Shown here: positions 1 through 9,615 of the stretch, piece by piece
Numbering within the stretch: the stretch's first letter is position 1
How the letters are laid out: every line of letters begins with the position of its first letter
Assembly: GCA_965267505.1 (NCBI GenBank)
Contig: OZ254081.1
Span: 1,984,001 to 2,048,000, forward strand
Direction: 5' to 3'
Length of the DNA stretch: 64,000 nt
From: JANQHS01 sp965267505
Lineage (GTDB): Bacteria > Bacteroidota > Bacteroidia > Cytophagales > CCMP332
Notes under the pieces: generated by a model
The model's database searches: none
Told to the model about the DNA's origin: nothing
What the model saw: only the letters and a program-made list of their open reading frames with translations
Made by a program: the position numbers and the translations under genes

Positions 1-1889
1 TCATGCTCTCCTTCCAATCGGGACAATATTTCCTCACCTGTGGCATACTGACCTGTTTTGGTCTTCTTTGGGTCCTTGAGGATCTTCATTTTATCAAAGA
101 GGACCTCACCCATCTGCCTGGGGGAATTGATATTGAATTCTTCTCCGGCAGCATCGTGGATCTTCTTCTGAAGTGATCTTGCTTCGGATTCCAGATCCTT
201 GCTCATTTCCTTCAAAGCATCGGTATCGATTACAACACCTGTATCTTCCATTTCGGCCAGGACATCAACCAGAGGAACTTCCACTTCTTCTAAAAGCTTC
301 CGGATCTTATCGTCTCCCAAAAGAGGGTCCAGGGCTCTTTTAAGCTTTAGTGTAATGTCAGCATCTTCGGATGCATATTCTTTTATCTCCTTGAGAGGAA
401 CATCTCGCATGCTACTTTGCTTACTTCCTTTTTTACCAATTAGTGTTTCAATTGAAACCGGTTGATAATTAAGGAACTTCTCAGATAAGAGATCCATATT
501 ATGCCTGCCTTCGGGGTTGATGAGATAATGAGCCAACATGGTGTCGAATAAAGGACCCTTCACATGGATATTGTAATTCCGAAGCACCAGGATATCATAT
601 TTTATATTCTGGCCGATCTTTAAAATGCCTTCCTTTTCCAAAACCTTTTTTAAGGGCTCCAGGATCTTTAATGCTTCTTTTCGGTCTTCAGGAATGGGAA
701 TGTAGTAAGCCTCCTTTTCATAATATGAGAACGAGATGCCGACCAATTCTGCTTCAGAAGGATTGATGGAGGTAGTTTCCGTGTCAAAGGCGAATTCCTT
801 TTGCAGGTCCAGGTATTTGGCTAATTCCTTGATTTCCTTTTCCGAGGTCATCGCCCGATAATCATGGGTAATGGTATTGATAGAGTCAAGACCTGTTGGT
901 TCGGCCTCGGCGGCTTCCTCCGTACTCTCTTTTGCCTGATCGAACATACCCAATTGAGAGTCTTCTTTTTTGGCACTGGCACTGGTTTTTGAGGGAGTAG
1001 CCTGGCCGGAATCTCCTCCAAATACTCTTCTGGCTATGGTTCTGAACTCCAACTCCTCAAAGAGAGCTTTTAGTTTTTCTTTATCAGGCTCCGCCATCTT
1101 CAACTCATCGGCATTGAACTCAACCGGAGATTCCGTATCGATTCTGGCAAGTTTTTTTGAAAGGATCCCTAGCTCAGCATTATCCCTGATCTTTTCTCCA
1201 AGTTTTCCTTTGATCTCATCCCCATGGGCTATGATATTTTCAACGGTGTCGTATTCTGCAAGAAGTTTTTGGGCGGTTTTTTCCCCAACCCCTGGAATCC
1301 CGGGAATATTGTCAACGGAGTCTCCTTGAAGTCCAAGCATATCCACAACCTGGTCTATTCTTTTTATCTGCCATTTTTCCAGAACCTCCTTAGGTCCCAG
1401 GATGTCAACACCCTTACCCATAAAAGCTGGTTTATAGAGGAAAACATGATCCTTGACCAGCTGGCTATAATCCTTATCCGGGGTCATCATGTACACATCA
1501 AAATCTTCAGGGGCTTTCCAGGCGAGGGTACCGATCAAATCATCTGCTTCATATCCTTGAACTCCAAAAAGAGGAATGTTGAAGGCTTCAACAATCTTGA
1601 TTACATAAGGGATATTGAATTCCAGTTCTTCCGGTGGTTCGTCCCGATTTGCTTTGTACTCAGGGAACTCCTCGTGTCTGAAAGTGGGCCCTTTCATATC
1701 GATGGCCACCCCTAAATGACTGGGCTTTTGGTTTAGGATGATGTCCAGTAAAGAATTGGTGAAACCAAATGCAGCCCCGGTATTTTGTCCTTTGGAATTG
1801 ATCCTAGGGTTTTTGGAAAAGGCGAAATGTGCCCTGAAGATCAAGGCCATGGCATCAAGGAGGAAAAGCTTGTTTTTGGGTTCGGCCAT
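1..1889 (-). CDS. polA: DNA polymerase I, 5' part (cut by window edge)
   Basis: Repair and Okazaki-fragment polymerase. About 629 N-terminal codons are present and the gene runs off the left edge. The start (ATG at 1889) gives MAEPKNKLFLLDAMALIFRAH, the usual opening of the 5'-nuclease domain (about residues 1-290, with the helix-hairpin segment DSVDNIPGIPGVGEKTA). A 3'-5' exonuclease domain follows; its metal-binding DTE triad (FAFDTETTS) is intact at about residues 369-371, so proofreading is probably active, unlike in some polA branches. The last residues visible are the thumb helices of the polymerase domain; palm and fingers are outside the window. It is divergent from the glycosyltransferase gene at 1948, with only 58 bases between the starts. 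Confidence 0.96.
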   Translation of the reverse strand, partial: MAEPKNKLFLLDAMALIFRAHFAFSKNPRINSKGQNTGAAFGFTNSLLDIILNQKPSHLGVAIDMKGPTFRHEEFPEYKANRDEPPEELEFNIPYVIKIVEAFNIPLFGVQGYEADDLIGTLAWKAPEDFDVYMMTPDKDYSQLVKDHVFLYKPAFMGKGVDILGPKEVLEKWQIKRIDQVVDMLGLQGDSVDNIPGIPGVGEKTAQKLLAEYDTVENIIAHGDEIKGKLGEKIRDNAELGILSKKLARIDTESPVEFNADELKMAEPDKEKLKALFEELEFRTIARRVFGGDSGQATPSKTSASAKKEDSQLGMFDQAKESTEEAAEAEPTGLDSINTITHDYRAMTSEKEIKELAKYLDLQKEFAFDTETTSINPSEAELVGISFSYYEKEAYYIPIPEDRKEALKILEPLKKVLEKEGILKIGQNIKYDILVLRNYNIHVKGPLFDTMLAHYLINPEGRHNMDLLSEKFLNYQPVSIETLIGKKGSKQSSMRDVPLKEIKEYASEDADITLKLKRALDPLLGDDKIRKLLEEVEVPLVDVLAEMEDTGVVIDTDALKEMSKDLESEARSLQKKIHDAAGEEFNINSPRQMGEVLFDKMKILKDPKKTKTGQYATGEEILSRLEGEH

Positions 1890-1947
1890 CTCAAAAAATA
1901 TAGTGGAGAGCTAAAATTAGTATTATTGGGACATTGGCCCCACAGCA

Positions 1948-3168
1948 TTGAAAGAAATAAAAGAACTAATCACTTCTTTAGGTTCCAATCGGATTTTCAG
2001 CCTCTTTTTATTGGTCTTGTTCCTTGCCATAGGGCTACTATTTTCGGATTTCTTTCAAAGACCTACCTATCATGATGAAGGGCATTTTTATGAGGTTATT
2101 AAGGATTATTCGGAAGAGTCCTTTACTGAGGTAATCCTGGATTATCCAGAAGTTACTCCACCCTTCTTTTATTATTTATATGCTGGTTGGGGAGGAATCT
2201 TTGGGATGAGTTTGCCTTCACTAAGAGTTCTGAGTTTCTTATTGTCAATGACATTTCTTGCGGGTCTTTTCTTTTTGTTTTCCCTGGTTCCGGTCATCAA
2301 GGATTGGAAAAACTGGCTACTTCTTTTGATCATTATAAATCCCTATTTCCTTGGTTCTTCATTCCTGATTTACACCGATATCCTTGCCTTATTTTTCTTG
2401 ATGGTATTTCTGTTTGGAATCTATCTGGGCAACCAGTGGATGTTATTTATTGGATTGGCTCTTGGGATCCTGACCCGACAATATCTGGTATTTATGGGTT
2501 TGGCAGCGGGCCTCCAATTTCTTTGGGAGTATTATAGGTCAAAAGAAACAGAGGAGCTGAAAAAGGCGTTTCTGTTGGTTATCGCATTGCTCCCATATTT
2601 GGCCCTTGTAACAATATGGAATGGGCTTGCACCCCCTAGTGGACTTGAGAAGTGGCAACCGGAAGCAGATTCAGGATATCATCTTCATTATCTCAGCACC
2701 TATTTTTCGATGATATTCCTGTACCTGTGGCCTTTATTGATCCTTTTCAGATTTCAATTAAAATGGAGACAGCTGATCTTCTTAGGGCTTGGGGTTATTT
2801 GGTTTTTAGTTTTTCCTGTTGAGTCTTCAATTGCAGCCCAGGAACAGATTGGATTGGAGACAGTAGGCTTTGTCCATAAAGGGCTTTTGGCAGTTTTTGG
2901 AAAACCCCTGAGCTATTTTATTCTGATGGTCTCCAGTGGACTTGGTTTAGTCTGGGTCTCAGATTTGGTGTTTTCGGCATTTAAGTCAGGGAATTGCATT
3001 AAAGAAGTGCTGGCACTATCAATCCTTTGTTTTCTTTTGATCATGCCTCTTTCTTATCAGGTCTGGGAGAAGTATTTGCTGAGCTTAATTCCTTTTTTTC
3101 TCCTCTTGGTTCCAATCAGTTCATCGGAATCAATTGTAGCTGATAGCTCTCAGAGCCAAGAAAAATAA
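1948..3168 (+). CDS. GT-C fold membrane glycosyltransferase, DIE2/ALG10-like
   Basis: A 406-residue protein with about ten hydrophobic segments, probably a lipid-phosphate-sugar-dependent glycosyltransferase. Just after the first membrane segment it carries HDEGHF (DE at 43-44), the acidic motif GT-C enzymes use on the outer loop, then TPP (70-72), LPSLR (89-93), YTD (142-144) in a membrane context and LTRQ (175-178). This order (DE.HF, TPP, LR, YTD, RQ) is what I recall of the DIE2/ALG10 alpha-1,2-glucosyltransferase family of the eukaryotic N-glycan pathway; a general PMT/ArnT-like transferase is the alternative. The start is TTG; no ATG lies before the first membrane helix. Its 3' end overlaps the convergent lipoprotein gene by 53 bases. 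Sugar and acceptor cannot be read from the sequence. Confidence 0.75.
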   Translation: MKEIKELITSLGSNRIFSLFLLVLFLAIGLLFSDFFQRPTYHDEGHFYEVIKDYSEESFTEVILDYPEVTPPFFYYLYAGWGGIFGMSLPSLRVLSFLLSMTFLAGLFFLFSLVPVIKDWKNWLLLLIIINPYFLGSSFLIYTDILALFFLMVFLFGIYLGNQWMLFIGLALGILTRQYLVFMGLAAGLQFLWEYYRSKETEELKKAFLLVIALLPYLALVTIWNGLAPPSGLEKWQPEADSGYHLHYLSTYFSMIFLYLWPLLILFRFQLKWRQLIFLGLGVIWFLVFPVESSIAAQEQIGLETVGFVHKGLLAVFGKPLSYFILMVSSGLGLVWVSDLVFSAFKSGNCIKEVLALSILCFLLIMPLSYQVWEKYLLSLIPFFLLLVPISSSESIVADSSQSQEK

Positions 3169-3652
3169 TTTCCTTTTTGAAATCCAGATTAAGGGCTTCT
3201 AAGGTTCCATTTGACATTAGCAAACTCATTTCCACCGACGATGAAAATAATGGGTTATCATCAATCCGAATTGATTTTATCAGGACTTCCCCATTAGGAT
3301 TATTGGAAATACTCTGAGATTTTACCTTAAGGTTTTGATTCTCTTCCTTCAAAATAAAGGTCTGATTTCGCTCTTGATTTGTGATTTCATACTCGCCTGA
3401 ATAGGCACTTTTGTCCAGATCAAATTCAGACAGGATTTCCAGTTCCTTTTCCCAATCAGGATCAGTGATTTCCTGGTTTTGACTTTCTTCATCCTTGGTA
3501 AGGATCTTTTTCAAAAACCGCCCTTCTAAATTCTTACTCAGCACAGATTTAAGGGAGTCCATGGAAAAGAACTCATCTTGGCTGCTAAGATTTTCCGGAC
3601 TCTCACAGGCAAAAAGGGAGATAGAAAGAAAGAAATAAAGGATCCTTTTCAT
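3116..3652 (-). CDS. Small lipoprotein of unknown function
   Basis: A 178-residue protein with a lipoprotein signal: a short hydrophobic stretch ending in LFAC, so the mature protein should begin at the cysteine near residue 16. The rest is hydrophilic, rich in Glu/Ser/Leu, with no domain I recognise. The ATG at 3652 overlaps the gpmA stop codon as ATGA, so the two are translationally coupled; a TTG one codon upstream is less likely. The 3' end runs 53 bases into the convergent glycosyltransferase gene. Function is unknown; coupling to gpmA may be only positional. Confidence 0.8.
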   Translation of the reverse strand: MKRILYFFLSISLFACESPENLSSQDEFFSMDSLKSVLSKNLEGRFLKKILTKDEESQNQEITDPDWEKELEILSEFDLDKSAYSGEYEITNQERNQTFILKEENQNLKVKSQSISNNPNGEVLIKSIRIDDNPLFSSSVEMSLLMSNGTLEALNLDFKKEIIFLGSESYQLQLIPMN

Positions 3653-4395
3653 CAAGCTTTTCCCTGATGAGCCACCTTGTTCATTGCATTTGCAATTGCT
3701 TCCTGGTCGCCCAGGTATTTGCTTCCCAATACATTAAGCTCATCATCAAATTCATAAACAAGAGGAACACCTGTAGGCACATTTACTTTTAGGATCTCCT
3801 CGGGAGTCTTTTTATCAAAGTATTTGATCAAGGCTCTTAAGGAGTTTCCATGAGCTGAAATAATCAATTTTTTATCTGCCTTTAGATCTGGAATAAGGAC
3901 ATCATTAATGAAAGGCATGAGTCTTTCAATTGTGATCTCCAGGCTTTCAGTCAGAGGTAATTCACTTTCTGAGAGGCCCGCATACCTTGCATCATTTCCA
4001 GGATATCTTGGGTCATTTTTTTCAAGAGAGGGGGGAGGAGTATTAAAACTTCTTCTCCAGATCAAAACCCGGTCTTCACCATATTTCTGCGCTGTTTCGG
4101 ACTTATTCAATCCTTCAAGTGCACCATAATGTCTTTCATTAAGTCTCCAGGTCTTTTCAATTGGGATCCATAACTGGTCCATTTCTTCCAAAGCAAGATT
4201 TAGCGTCTTGATCGCTCTCAAAAGAACAGATGTGTAAGCTTTTTCAAAAAGAAAGCCTTCTTCTTTGAGGATCTTTCCTGCTTCTTTTGCCTGGCTTACT
4301 CCCAGGTCGGTGAGTCCTACATCCTTCCAGCCCGTAAAGCGATTCTCTTTATTCCAAATACTCTCCCCATGGCGGATCAAAACCAATTTTTTCAT
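3652..4395 (-). CDS. gpmA: 2,3-bisphosphoglycerate-dependent phosphoglycerate mutase
   Basis: Glycolytic/gluconeogenic interconversion of 3- and 2-phosphoglycerate in the cytoplasm. The protein (247 aa from ATG at 4395) has the histidine-phosphatase signature LIRHGES with phospho-accepting His9, the ERHYG motif (Glu87-His89) and the second catalytic histidine in SAHGNS (His182). Length matches the dPGM family (about 250). An in-frame TTG at 4413 would add six residues, but the family starts at MKKLVLIRHG. It is followed by the coupled lipoprotein gene and preceded by chrA with about 40 bases between. Confidence 0.95.
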   Translation of the reverse strand: MKKLVLIRHGESIWNKENRFTGWKDVGLTDLGVSQAKEAGKILKEEGFLFEKAYTSVLLRAIKTLNLALEEMDQLWIPIEKTWRLNERHYGALEGLNKSETAQKYGEDRVLIWRRSFNTPPPSLEKNDPRYPGNDARYAGLSESELPLTESLEITIERLMPFINDVLIPDLKADKKLIISAHGNSLRALIKYFDKKTPEEILKVNVPTGVPLVYEFDDELNVLGSKYLGDQEAIANAMNKVAHQGKA

Positions 4396-4436
4396 GCCTG
4401 AAATTTTTTGCAAATCTAGGTAATGCCCCTTTGGAA

Positions 4437-5609
4437 TTAAAAGATCAGACCCAAAAGAACACCCGCTAAAATGATGAAAGGGGAGGGGATCTTTGAAAAT
4501 GCCAGAAGGAGGTAGGTCAGGAGGATCAAACCAATATTAATGACTGTAACAGGGATTTGGTCGAACAGAATAATTGCCGCCGCAATGACCATTCCGGATG
4601 CAGCGGCATTTATTCCTTCCAGCGATGCCCGAATGATCCTGTATTTTTTTAGCTGCTCCCAAACCCCGGTAGCAAAGAAGATCATGAAAGTACCGGGTAG
4701 AAATATTCCGGCACAGGCCAGGAAGGCTCCTAGCACCTCTCCTGGAATTCCATACTCTCGAAGGGATAATGAACCAATGAATGCTGAAAATGAAAATACA
4801 GGTCCTGGAATAGCCTGGGCAAAACCCCATCCTGTTAGAAACTCAGAAGAACTGAGATAATTTTTGAATTCAACAAATTCGGTATGCAAGTATGGGATCA
4901 ATACCTGACCTCCCCCGAAAATGATGGTTCCGTTTCGATAGAAATTCTCGAAGATCAGGACGAAGCGGGACTTGGTATAGGCTCCCAGCAAGGCGGCAGC
5001 AATACCAACAGCAAAAAACAAAACCAGGTTTCCCCACTTGAAATTCAACTTTTCTTTTTCCTCAATTGGGTGGCTTTTATAGTTAAGAGCGGTGATCACA
5101 CCCCCGGAAACGATGAGGATCGGGAAGACCCAGGGATTGGGAATGAAATAGGAGATGACAGCGGCCAGCACTAGCAGTGCTCCTCCCAAATTTGATTGAA
5201 TGGTTTTGGAGCTGATCTTGATAGCGGCATAAGCCACGAAGCCTACAGCCATAGGCATAATGAATTTGGCAAAATCCAGATTGCCGCCGAATTCTCCTAA
5301 ATAGGAAAGAAAAAGACCTGCACAAGTCATCAAGGCCATCGCAGGTATGGCCCAAACCAATAAGGTCAGGTAGGCCAGGTTGGCTCCTCCTTTTTTGTAA
5401 CCAATAGCAGTCAAAGTTTGAGTTGAGGTAGGACCAGGAAGAACCTGGCAAAGAGCAATGAGTTCGATCAGCTCCTCTTCACTTAGGTAGCCTCTTTTTT
5501 TAACCAGGACATCAAGAAAAAGGCCAATATGAGCTTGAGGACCTCCAAACGCTGAAATGGAAAGGAGGAAAACATCTTTTAGGAAAATAATATTTCGAGT
5601 CTTTCGCAA
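4437..5609 (-). CDS. chrA: Chromate transporter family protein (two CHR domains)
   Basis: A 390-residue inner-membrane protein of the CHR family. Two related halves are visible: the first has SAFGGPQAHIG and QVLPGPTSTQ, the second IFGGGQVLIPY and AQAIPGPVFSF, the paired FGG and PGP motifs of long-chain ChrA. Characterised members export chromate by proton exchange, but many family members have no proven substrate. Translation most likely starts at TTG 5609, since no ATG precedes the first membrane segment. It lies five bases after the oxygenase gene stop and is probably in the same transcript. Confidence 0.88.
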   Translation of the reverse strand: MRKTRNIIFLKDVFLLSISAFGGPQAHIGLFLDVLVKKRGYLSEEELIELIALCQVLPGPTSTQTLTAIGYKKGGANLAYLTLLVWAIPAMALMTCAGLFLSYLGEFGGNLDFAKFIMPMAVGFVAYAAIKISSKTIQSNLGGALLVLAAVISYFIPNPWVFPILIVSGGVITALNYKSHPIEEKEKLNFKWGNLVLFFAVGIAAALLGAYTKSRFVLIFENFYRNGTIIFGGGQVLIPYLHTEFVEFKNYLSSSEFLTGWGFAQAIPGPVFSFSAFIGSLSLREYGIPGEVLGAFLACAGIFLPGTFMIFFATGVWEQLKKYRIIRASLEGINAAASGMVIAAAIILFDQIPVTVINIGLILLTYLLLAFSKIPSPFIILAGVLLGLIF

Positions 5610-5614
5610 GAGCT

Positions 5615-6601
5615 TTAATTATCTCTTAGACCGATCTCTCTTAACCTTTGCTCTAAAAATTCTCCTGCGGTTGTATCTGGAAATGATTTTGGATGCTCTT
5701 CATCAATGCAAGAAGGCAAACAACTTAGATCCATCTCTGATCTTGGGTGCATAAAAAATGGCATTGAATATCTAGGGAGATGAAGTTTCTCCCTTGGGGG
5801 ATTTACCACCCTATGAAGGGTTGAGCTAAGGCGTTTATTAGTAAGCCGTTCAAGCATATCCCCAACATTGACCACAATATGATCATCCAATGCAGTTATT
5901 GGGATCCATTCTCCATCCTTCCTTAATACCTGAAGGCCTTCAGCACTTGCACCCATTAATAAGGTGATCAGATTAATGTCGCCGTGTTCAGCTGCCCTAA
6001 CCGCATCGGGTTCTACTGAATCCGGATCCATGATAGGGAAGTAATGGATAGCCCTTAAGATGCTGTTCCCGTTTTGAACCTTTGGCTCAAAGTAATTCTC
6101 TTCAAGGCCAAGGTATAGGGCTATAGCTTTAAGAAGTTGTTTTCCCGAGCTTTCAAATTGTCTGTAGACCTTTTCCGATACCTCTTTTATCCCCTGGATC
6201 TCTTCAGGCCAAAGGTTATCAGGATATTCTGAAAAAATGGAATCTTCCCCCTGCTTCAATTGCCCAAGCTGGAAGAATTCTTTTAGATCCCCTACATTCC
6301 GTCCTTTTGCATGCTCTACACCTTTGGAAGTGTAGCCTCGCTGCCCCGCAAGATTAGGAACCTCGTATTTCAGTTTAGTTGAATCGTCCAAGGCAAAAAA
6401 GTCTTGCCAGGTTTTGTAAAGTTGATTCTGAGTTTCCGGATCAAGACCATGATTCTTGACTGCAACAAATCCTATCCCTGTAAAGGAATCACCTAATTTT
6501 TTAATGAATTCTTCCTTCTCTGAAGGACTCCCTGAATTGAATTTTTCCAGGTCTACTGAAGGAATCTCCGTAAAAAGTTCGTTTCCCCAATTATTTCCCA
6601 T
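5615..6601 (-). CDS. 2-oxoglutarate/Fe(II)-dependent oxygenase, isopenicillin-N-synthase-like
   Basis: A 328-residue soluble oxygenase. It has the N-terminal DIOX_N-like segment (GFVAVKNHGL) and the double-stranded beta-helix core with iron ligands His206 and Asp208 (EHGDIN) and His263 (STLHRVVNP), plus the 2-oxoglutarate-binding Arg277 and Ser279 (RYSMPFF). All catalytic residues are present. Relatives in bacteria and plants hydroxylate or desaturate small molecules; the substrate here is unknown and antibiotic synthesis is not implied. It sits between recO and chrA on the same strand. Confidence 0.9.
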   Translation of the reverse strand: MGNNWGNELFTEIPSVDLEKFNSGSPSEKEEFIKKLGDSFTGIGFVAVKNHGLDPETQNQLYKTWQDFFALDDSTKLKYEVPNLAGQRGYTSKGVEHAKGRNVGDLKEFFQLGQLKQGEDSIFSEYPDNLWPEEIQGIKEVSEKVYRQFESSGKQLLKAIALYLGLEENYFEPKVQNGNSILRAIHYFPIMDPDSVEPDAVRAAEHGDINLITLLMGASAEGLQVLRKDGEWIPITALDDHIVVNVGDMLERLTNKRLSSTLHRVVNPPREKLHLPRYSMPFFMHPRSEMDLSCLPSCIDEEHPKSFPDTTAGEFLEQRLREIGLRDN

Positions 6602-6624
6602 AAAAAAGCTTGTTTGGTAGCTTT

Positions 6625-7290
6625 TTAAGCTAGTATCTCATGCAAAATAGGAAGGGATTTTATTTCATTGAAATTTTCAAGGTTTAACTTATAGAAACCC
6701 AAAAGAAGATCCAGAAGCTCTTTTCGCTCTGAACCGGACTCAATCGAATCAAAATCCCCATTAATTAGTTCCTCAACCCTCTCTTCTTTTACCAGCGTTT
6801 TTGCTGGTAGATATTCTGTGAAATCCTCTTTAGAACTGGGTCCAAAGCCTAGCAAATGGGATAACTGAAGCAGGAAAAAAAGGGGAAAGTTTTTAAGCTG
6901 GCACTCTTCGGAATCAAGCTCCTTTATACAGGCTGAAATGAAATGGAATTTCTCCCTGTTTCCGGGTTCTTGCCTAAGGGCATGACTAAGGACCTCAGAA
7001 AGGAACATGGCAATGGCCGATCGGGTGGTATCGAATGGAATCCTTTGAAATGAATGGCTGAATTTCATTTCAGAGATCCTACCCAAGTCCCTGTTTTCCT
7101 TATGGTATACAACGAGATCAAGAAGACTTAATGGAAGGAAATAAGCCATCTTATTGCTCTTTTTGCTGCTTTTAGCAGAGCTCTGGATAAAACCTCTGGA
7201 TCCGTATTCCAGTGTGTAGATCCTTACAATAATTGAATTTTCCTTGAAAGGAATATGGCCGAGAACAATTCCAGAGGTTTTGGAAAGCAT
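6625..7290 (-). CDS. recO: DNA repair protein RecO
   Basis: Recombination mediator that helps load RecA on SSB-coated DNA. The 221-residue product starts with an OB fold (residues about 1-80, SGIVLGHIPFKENSIIVRIYT) followed by the helical RecO C domain (AIAMFLSEVLSHALRQ). The C-terminal CxxC zinc motif of some RecO proteins is absent, which is common in this phylum. The ATG at 7290 overlaps the TGA of porZ (ATGA), so the two are coupled. Confidence 0.88.
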   Translation of the reverse strand: MLSKTSGIVLGHIPFKENSIIVRIYTLEYGSRGFIQSSAKSSKKSNKMAYFLPLSLLDLVVYHKENRDLGRISEMKFSHSFQRIPFDTTRSAIAMFLSEVLSHALRQEPGNREKFHFISACIKELDSEECQLKNFPLFFLLQLSHLLGFGPSSKEDFTEYLPAKTLVKEERVEELINGDFDSIESGSERKELLDLLLGFYKLNLENFNEIKSLPILHEILA

Positions 7291-9611
7291 CAATTGATGA
7301 TTGCAATCTTGGCTAAGATGGTTTCTTCGCCCTGAGTATCAGATCCAAATATTGTATAAACTCCGGATTTCGGTTTATTTCCGTTGTAATCTCTGCCATT
7401 CCAAGCTGCGGTTCCTCCTGCTGCCCGAGTCTCATAGAAGATCTTTCCATTGAGGTCTACGATCTTTATCAAAGAGTTTTCAGGAAGGCAGGTTATCGTA
7501 ATCATGCCTGAATAGTTTGGTGGAACCGGATTGGGAAATACCTCCACACAGGATGTTTCTGATGAACCCTCAGTTGCAGTACCCCGATACGAAACCAGAC
7601 CATTTTCAGTGACAAAGAAGACCTCTCCATTTTTCGGATGAATTCCTATGTCAATGATCTTATCAGATGGGAGCGGGGAATTATTGGCTCTGAAGTTCTC
7701 AATTACCTCAGACCCATCTGGGTTGAATAACCAGACTCCATTTTGGGTTCCTATCCATTTTCTATTGCCCCCATCTACCGCGATGGTAGTAACCTTTTCA
7801 AATCTTAATAAAGGCCTGTTTTCAAAGATTGGTGTAATGGCATCACTGGAGGTTGGGCTTAGAATAGATTCTGGGGAGAAGAATACGGCCACCCCGTCAT
7901 CAGTCCCTACCCAGATATCTCCGTTTTTGTCCATTTCGATAGCATTCACTCTATTGCTGGGGAGATTTCCGCTTCCTGAGTTGGTCCCGAGTTTTTTTGA
8001 TCCAACCCCTTCTTCAAAAACAAGAATTCCACCACCACGATTGGGTAGTCCCCTGATCCATTTTTGACCGGAATTATCGATCAGCAAATCAGAAGGTTCA
8101 AAGCTCGAGAATTCAAAGCTCTGCCAACCTTCATCTGGGTGATACTTGTTCAGGTCATTTCCAACAAGGGTGTTTGTAAGCCATAGGTAACCTTCAGAAT
8201 CCGGGGCGGCATCCAAAACCCTGACGGCTCTATAGTTATTGGTTGGATCCTGGTTTTCCAGTGGGCTATTTTTTTCATTGAATAAGATCCAATTATCCTC
8301 TTTATCTCTCGAAATAAGACCATAGCCATTCGAGCAATAGTAGGTCATCCCTGTAATTGAGTTGTAGGTGGAACTGACCACATCTCTTACAGGAAATGGG
8401 ATCTGTTCGGTGTTGGGGACATTGAAAGGGTGAAAATTCGTCCATTCTCCTCTATCAAATTCGTAGAAACCCGTGAACCTGCTTCCCTCTTTAGAATTAT
8501 CTGGATTATAGGATCCTCCGGTAATGACCATTTTGTCCTCAGTATATCTTGCTTGCTGAGCAAGGTTTGAAAATGGACCGGGTGGCGAGTAGTTTCTGTA
8601 CTCTCCCTCCAGATCTGACTGCAAGCCAAGCTGGAAACTTCCTACCCAATCCTTTGCATTGGGATCAAGAGTGTAAGCCTGGGGGTTGGGTATGGCCGGA
8701 TCAGTGATCTCTCTCACAAGTCCATCCTTATTCCATATTTCAATTCGGGGACCAACCACAACAGCAAGTTGGTTTCCTTCCACGGTCAATTGTTTCACTC
8801 GGTTGTTTGGATAGTATCTTAATCGGGTCCAGGAACCATCATAGTATTGAAGAGAAACGCCCCCAGTATCAATTATGGAAGCATAAAGCCTATCTTCATA
8901 TAATTCCAATTGCTCAACACCCGTAATCACTGCACCTGAATCATTTTCAAAGAATTTCCAATTGGTGCCATCCTGAAGGTTAACATCTGGTCTGAATGGA
9001 GCAACCATCAATCCTTTTTGGGTTGCTACAAAAATGCTGTCACGGCTTTCATAAATCACTGTAGAGGTAGCGGGATTGTTTCCCACCGTATCGCCTCCAA
9101 GGTTTCTGTAATCTTCTGGTATTTCTTTTTGTACAATATCAAGCTTGACTACCCCAAAATCGCAGGAGAGAAAAGCAAAATCCCCATTATAGTGAATGGA
9201 GTTGATAGACTTGGAACCAAGAATCGATTGGGAATTGATTATATCCGGGATGTTTCCGACCAGCCTATCATCCTCAATATAATCTAATTGCCCGTTGTCA
9301 TATCCCAAAAGAAGAAAGCTCCTTTCTTTCTGGTATTTCATGGTTTGCAATCCCAGACCGGAAAAACCCTCATCCTTAGTCAGCCTTTCAGATTGAAAAT
9401 TTTCCAGGTCAAAACGAAAGAAACTATCCGATGAACCCGAGTAAACGAATTTCAGGTTTGATTCAACGGTTGTGGAATTATAGTAGGAGTAATGTGTTCT
9501 CCAAGTGCCTACCGGGATCATTCCATTTTGGGCAAAGGAGGTCTCAAACCATAAAAGGGCGGTTAAAAAAAGCAGTAGCTGAAGCCTCATGAAAGCCAAA
9601 CGAAAAAGCAT
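7290..9611 (-). CDS. porZ: PorZ-like beta-propeller protein of the type IX secretion system
   Basis: A secreted protein of about 773 aa. A signal peptide (MRLQLLLFLTALLWFETSFAQ) is followed by GTWRTHYSYYN, a typical PorZ opening, then repeated WVGTDDGVAVF / WIGTQNGVWLF segments of the two-component-regulator propeller type forming two propellers, and a C-terminal Ig-like T9SS sorting domain (FPNPVPPN ... GVYTIFG). In Porphyromonas PorZ is part of the surface attachment complex with PorU, PorV and PorQ. The start at 9611 lies just after the tdk stop; ATG 9590 (MRLQ) is an alternative, while an upstream start at 9656 would overlap tdk by 41 bases. It is coupled to recO. Confidence 0.8.
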   Translation of the reverse strand: MLFRLAFMRLQLLLFLTALLWFETSFAQNGMIPVGTWRTHYSYYNSTTVESNLKFVYSGSSDSFFRFDLENFQSERLTKDEGFSGLGLQTMKYQKERSFLLLGYDNGQLDYIEDDRLVGNIPDIINSQSILGSKSINSIHYNGDFAFLSCDFGVVKLDIVQKEIPEDYRNLGGDTVGNNPATSTVIYESRDSIFVATQKGLMVAPFRPDVNLQDGTNWKFFENDSGAVITGVEQLELYEDRLYASIIDTGGVSLQYYDGSWTRLRYYPNNRVKQLTVEGNQLAVVVGPRIEIWNKDGLVREITDPAIPNPQAYTLDPNAKDWVGSFQLGLQSDLEGEYRNYSPPGPFSNLAQQARYTEDKMVITGGSYNPDNSKEGSRFTGFYEFDRGEWTNFHPFNVPNTEQIPFPVRDVVSSTYNSITGMTYYCSNGYGLISRDKEDNWILFNEKNSPLENQDPTNNYRAVRVLDAAPDSEGYLWLTNTLVGNDLNKYHPDEGWQSFEFSSFEPSDLLIDNSGQKWIRGLPNRGGGILVFEEGVGSKKLGTNSGSGNLPSNRVNAIEMDKNGDIWVGTDDGVAVFFSPESILSPTSSDAITPIFENRPLLRFEKVTTIAVDGGNRKWIGTQNGVWLFNPDGSEVIENFRANNSPLPSDKIIDIGIHPKNGEVFFVTENGLVSYRGTATEGSSETSCVEVFPNPVPPNYSGMITITCLPENSLIKIVDLNGKIFYETRAAGGTAAWNGRDYNGNKPKSGVYTIFGSDTQGEETILAKIAIIN

Positions 9612-9615
9612 TGAT

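Noticed and set aside
1224..1715. Plus-strand reading frame of 163 codons within polA
   Set aside because: The minus strand encodes the conserved 5'-nuclease of PolA here; the plus-strand frame has no recognisable features.
3116..3168. The 53-base convergent overlap as a sign of a frameshifted lipoprotein
   Set aside because: The lipoprotein stays open with a plausible end; convergent 3' overlaps also occur at 27081-27103 and 62761-62784, so this is a compact-genome feature.
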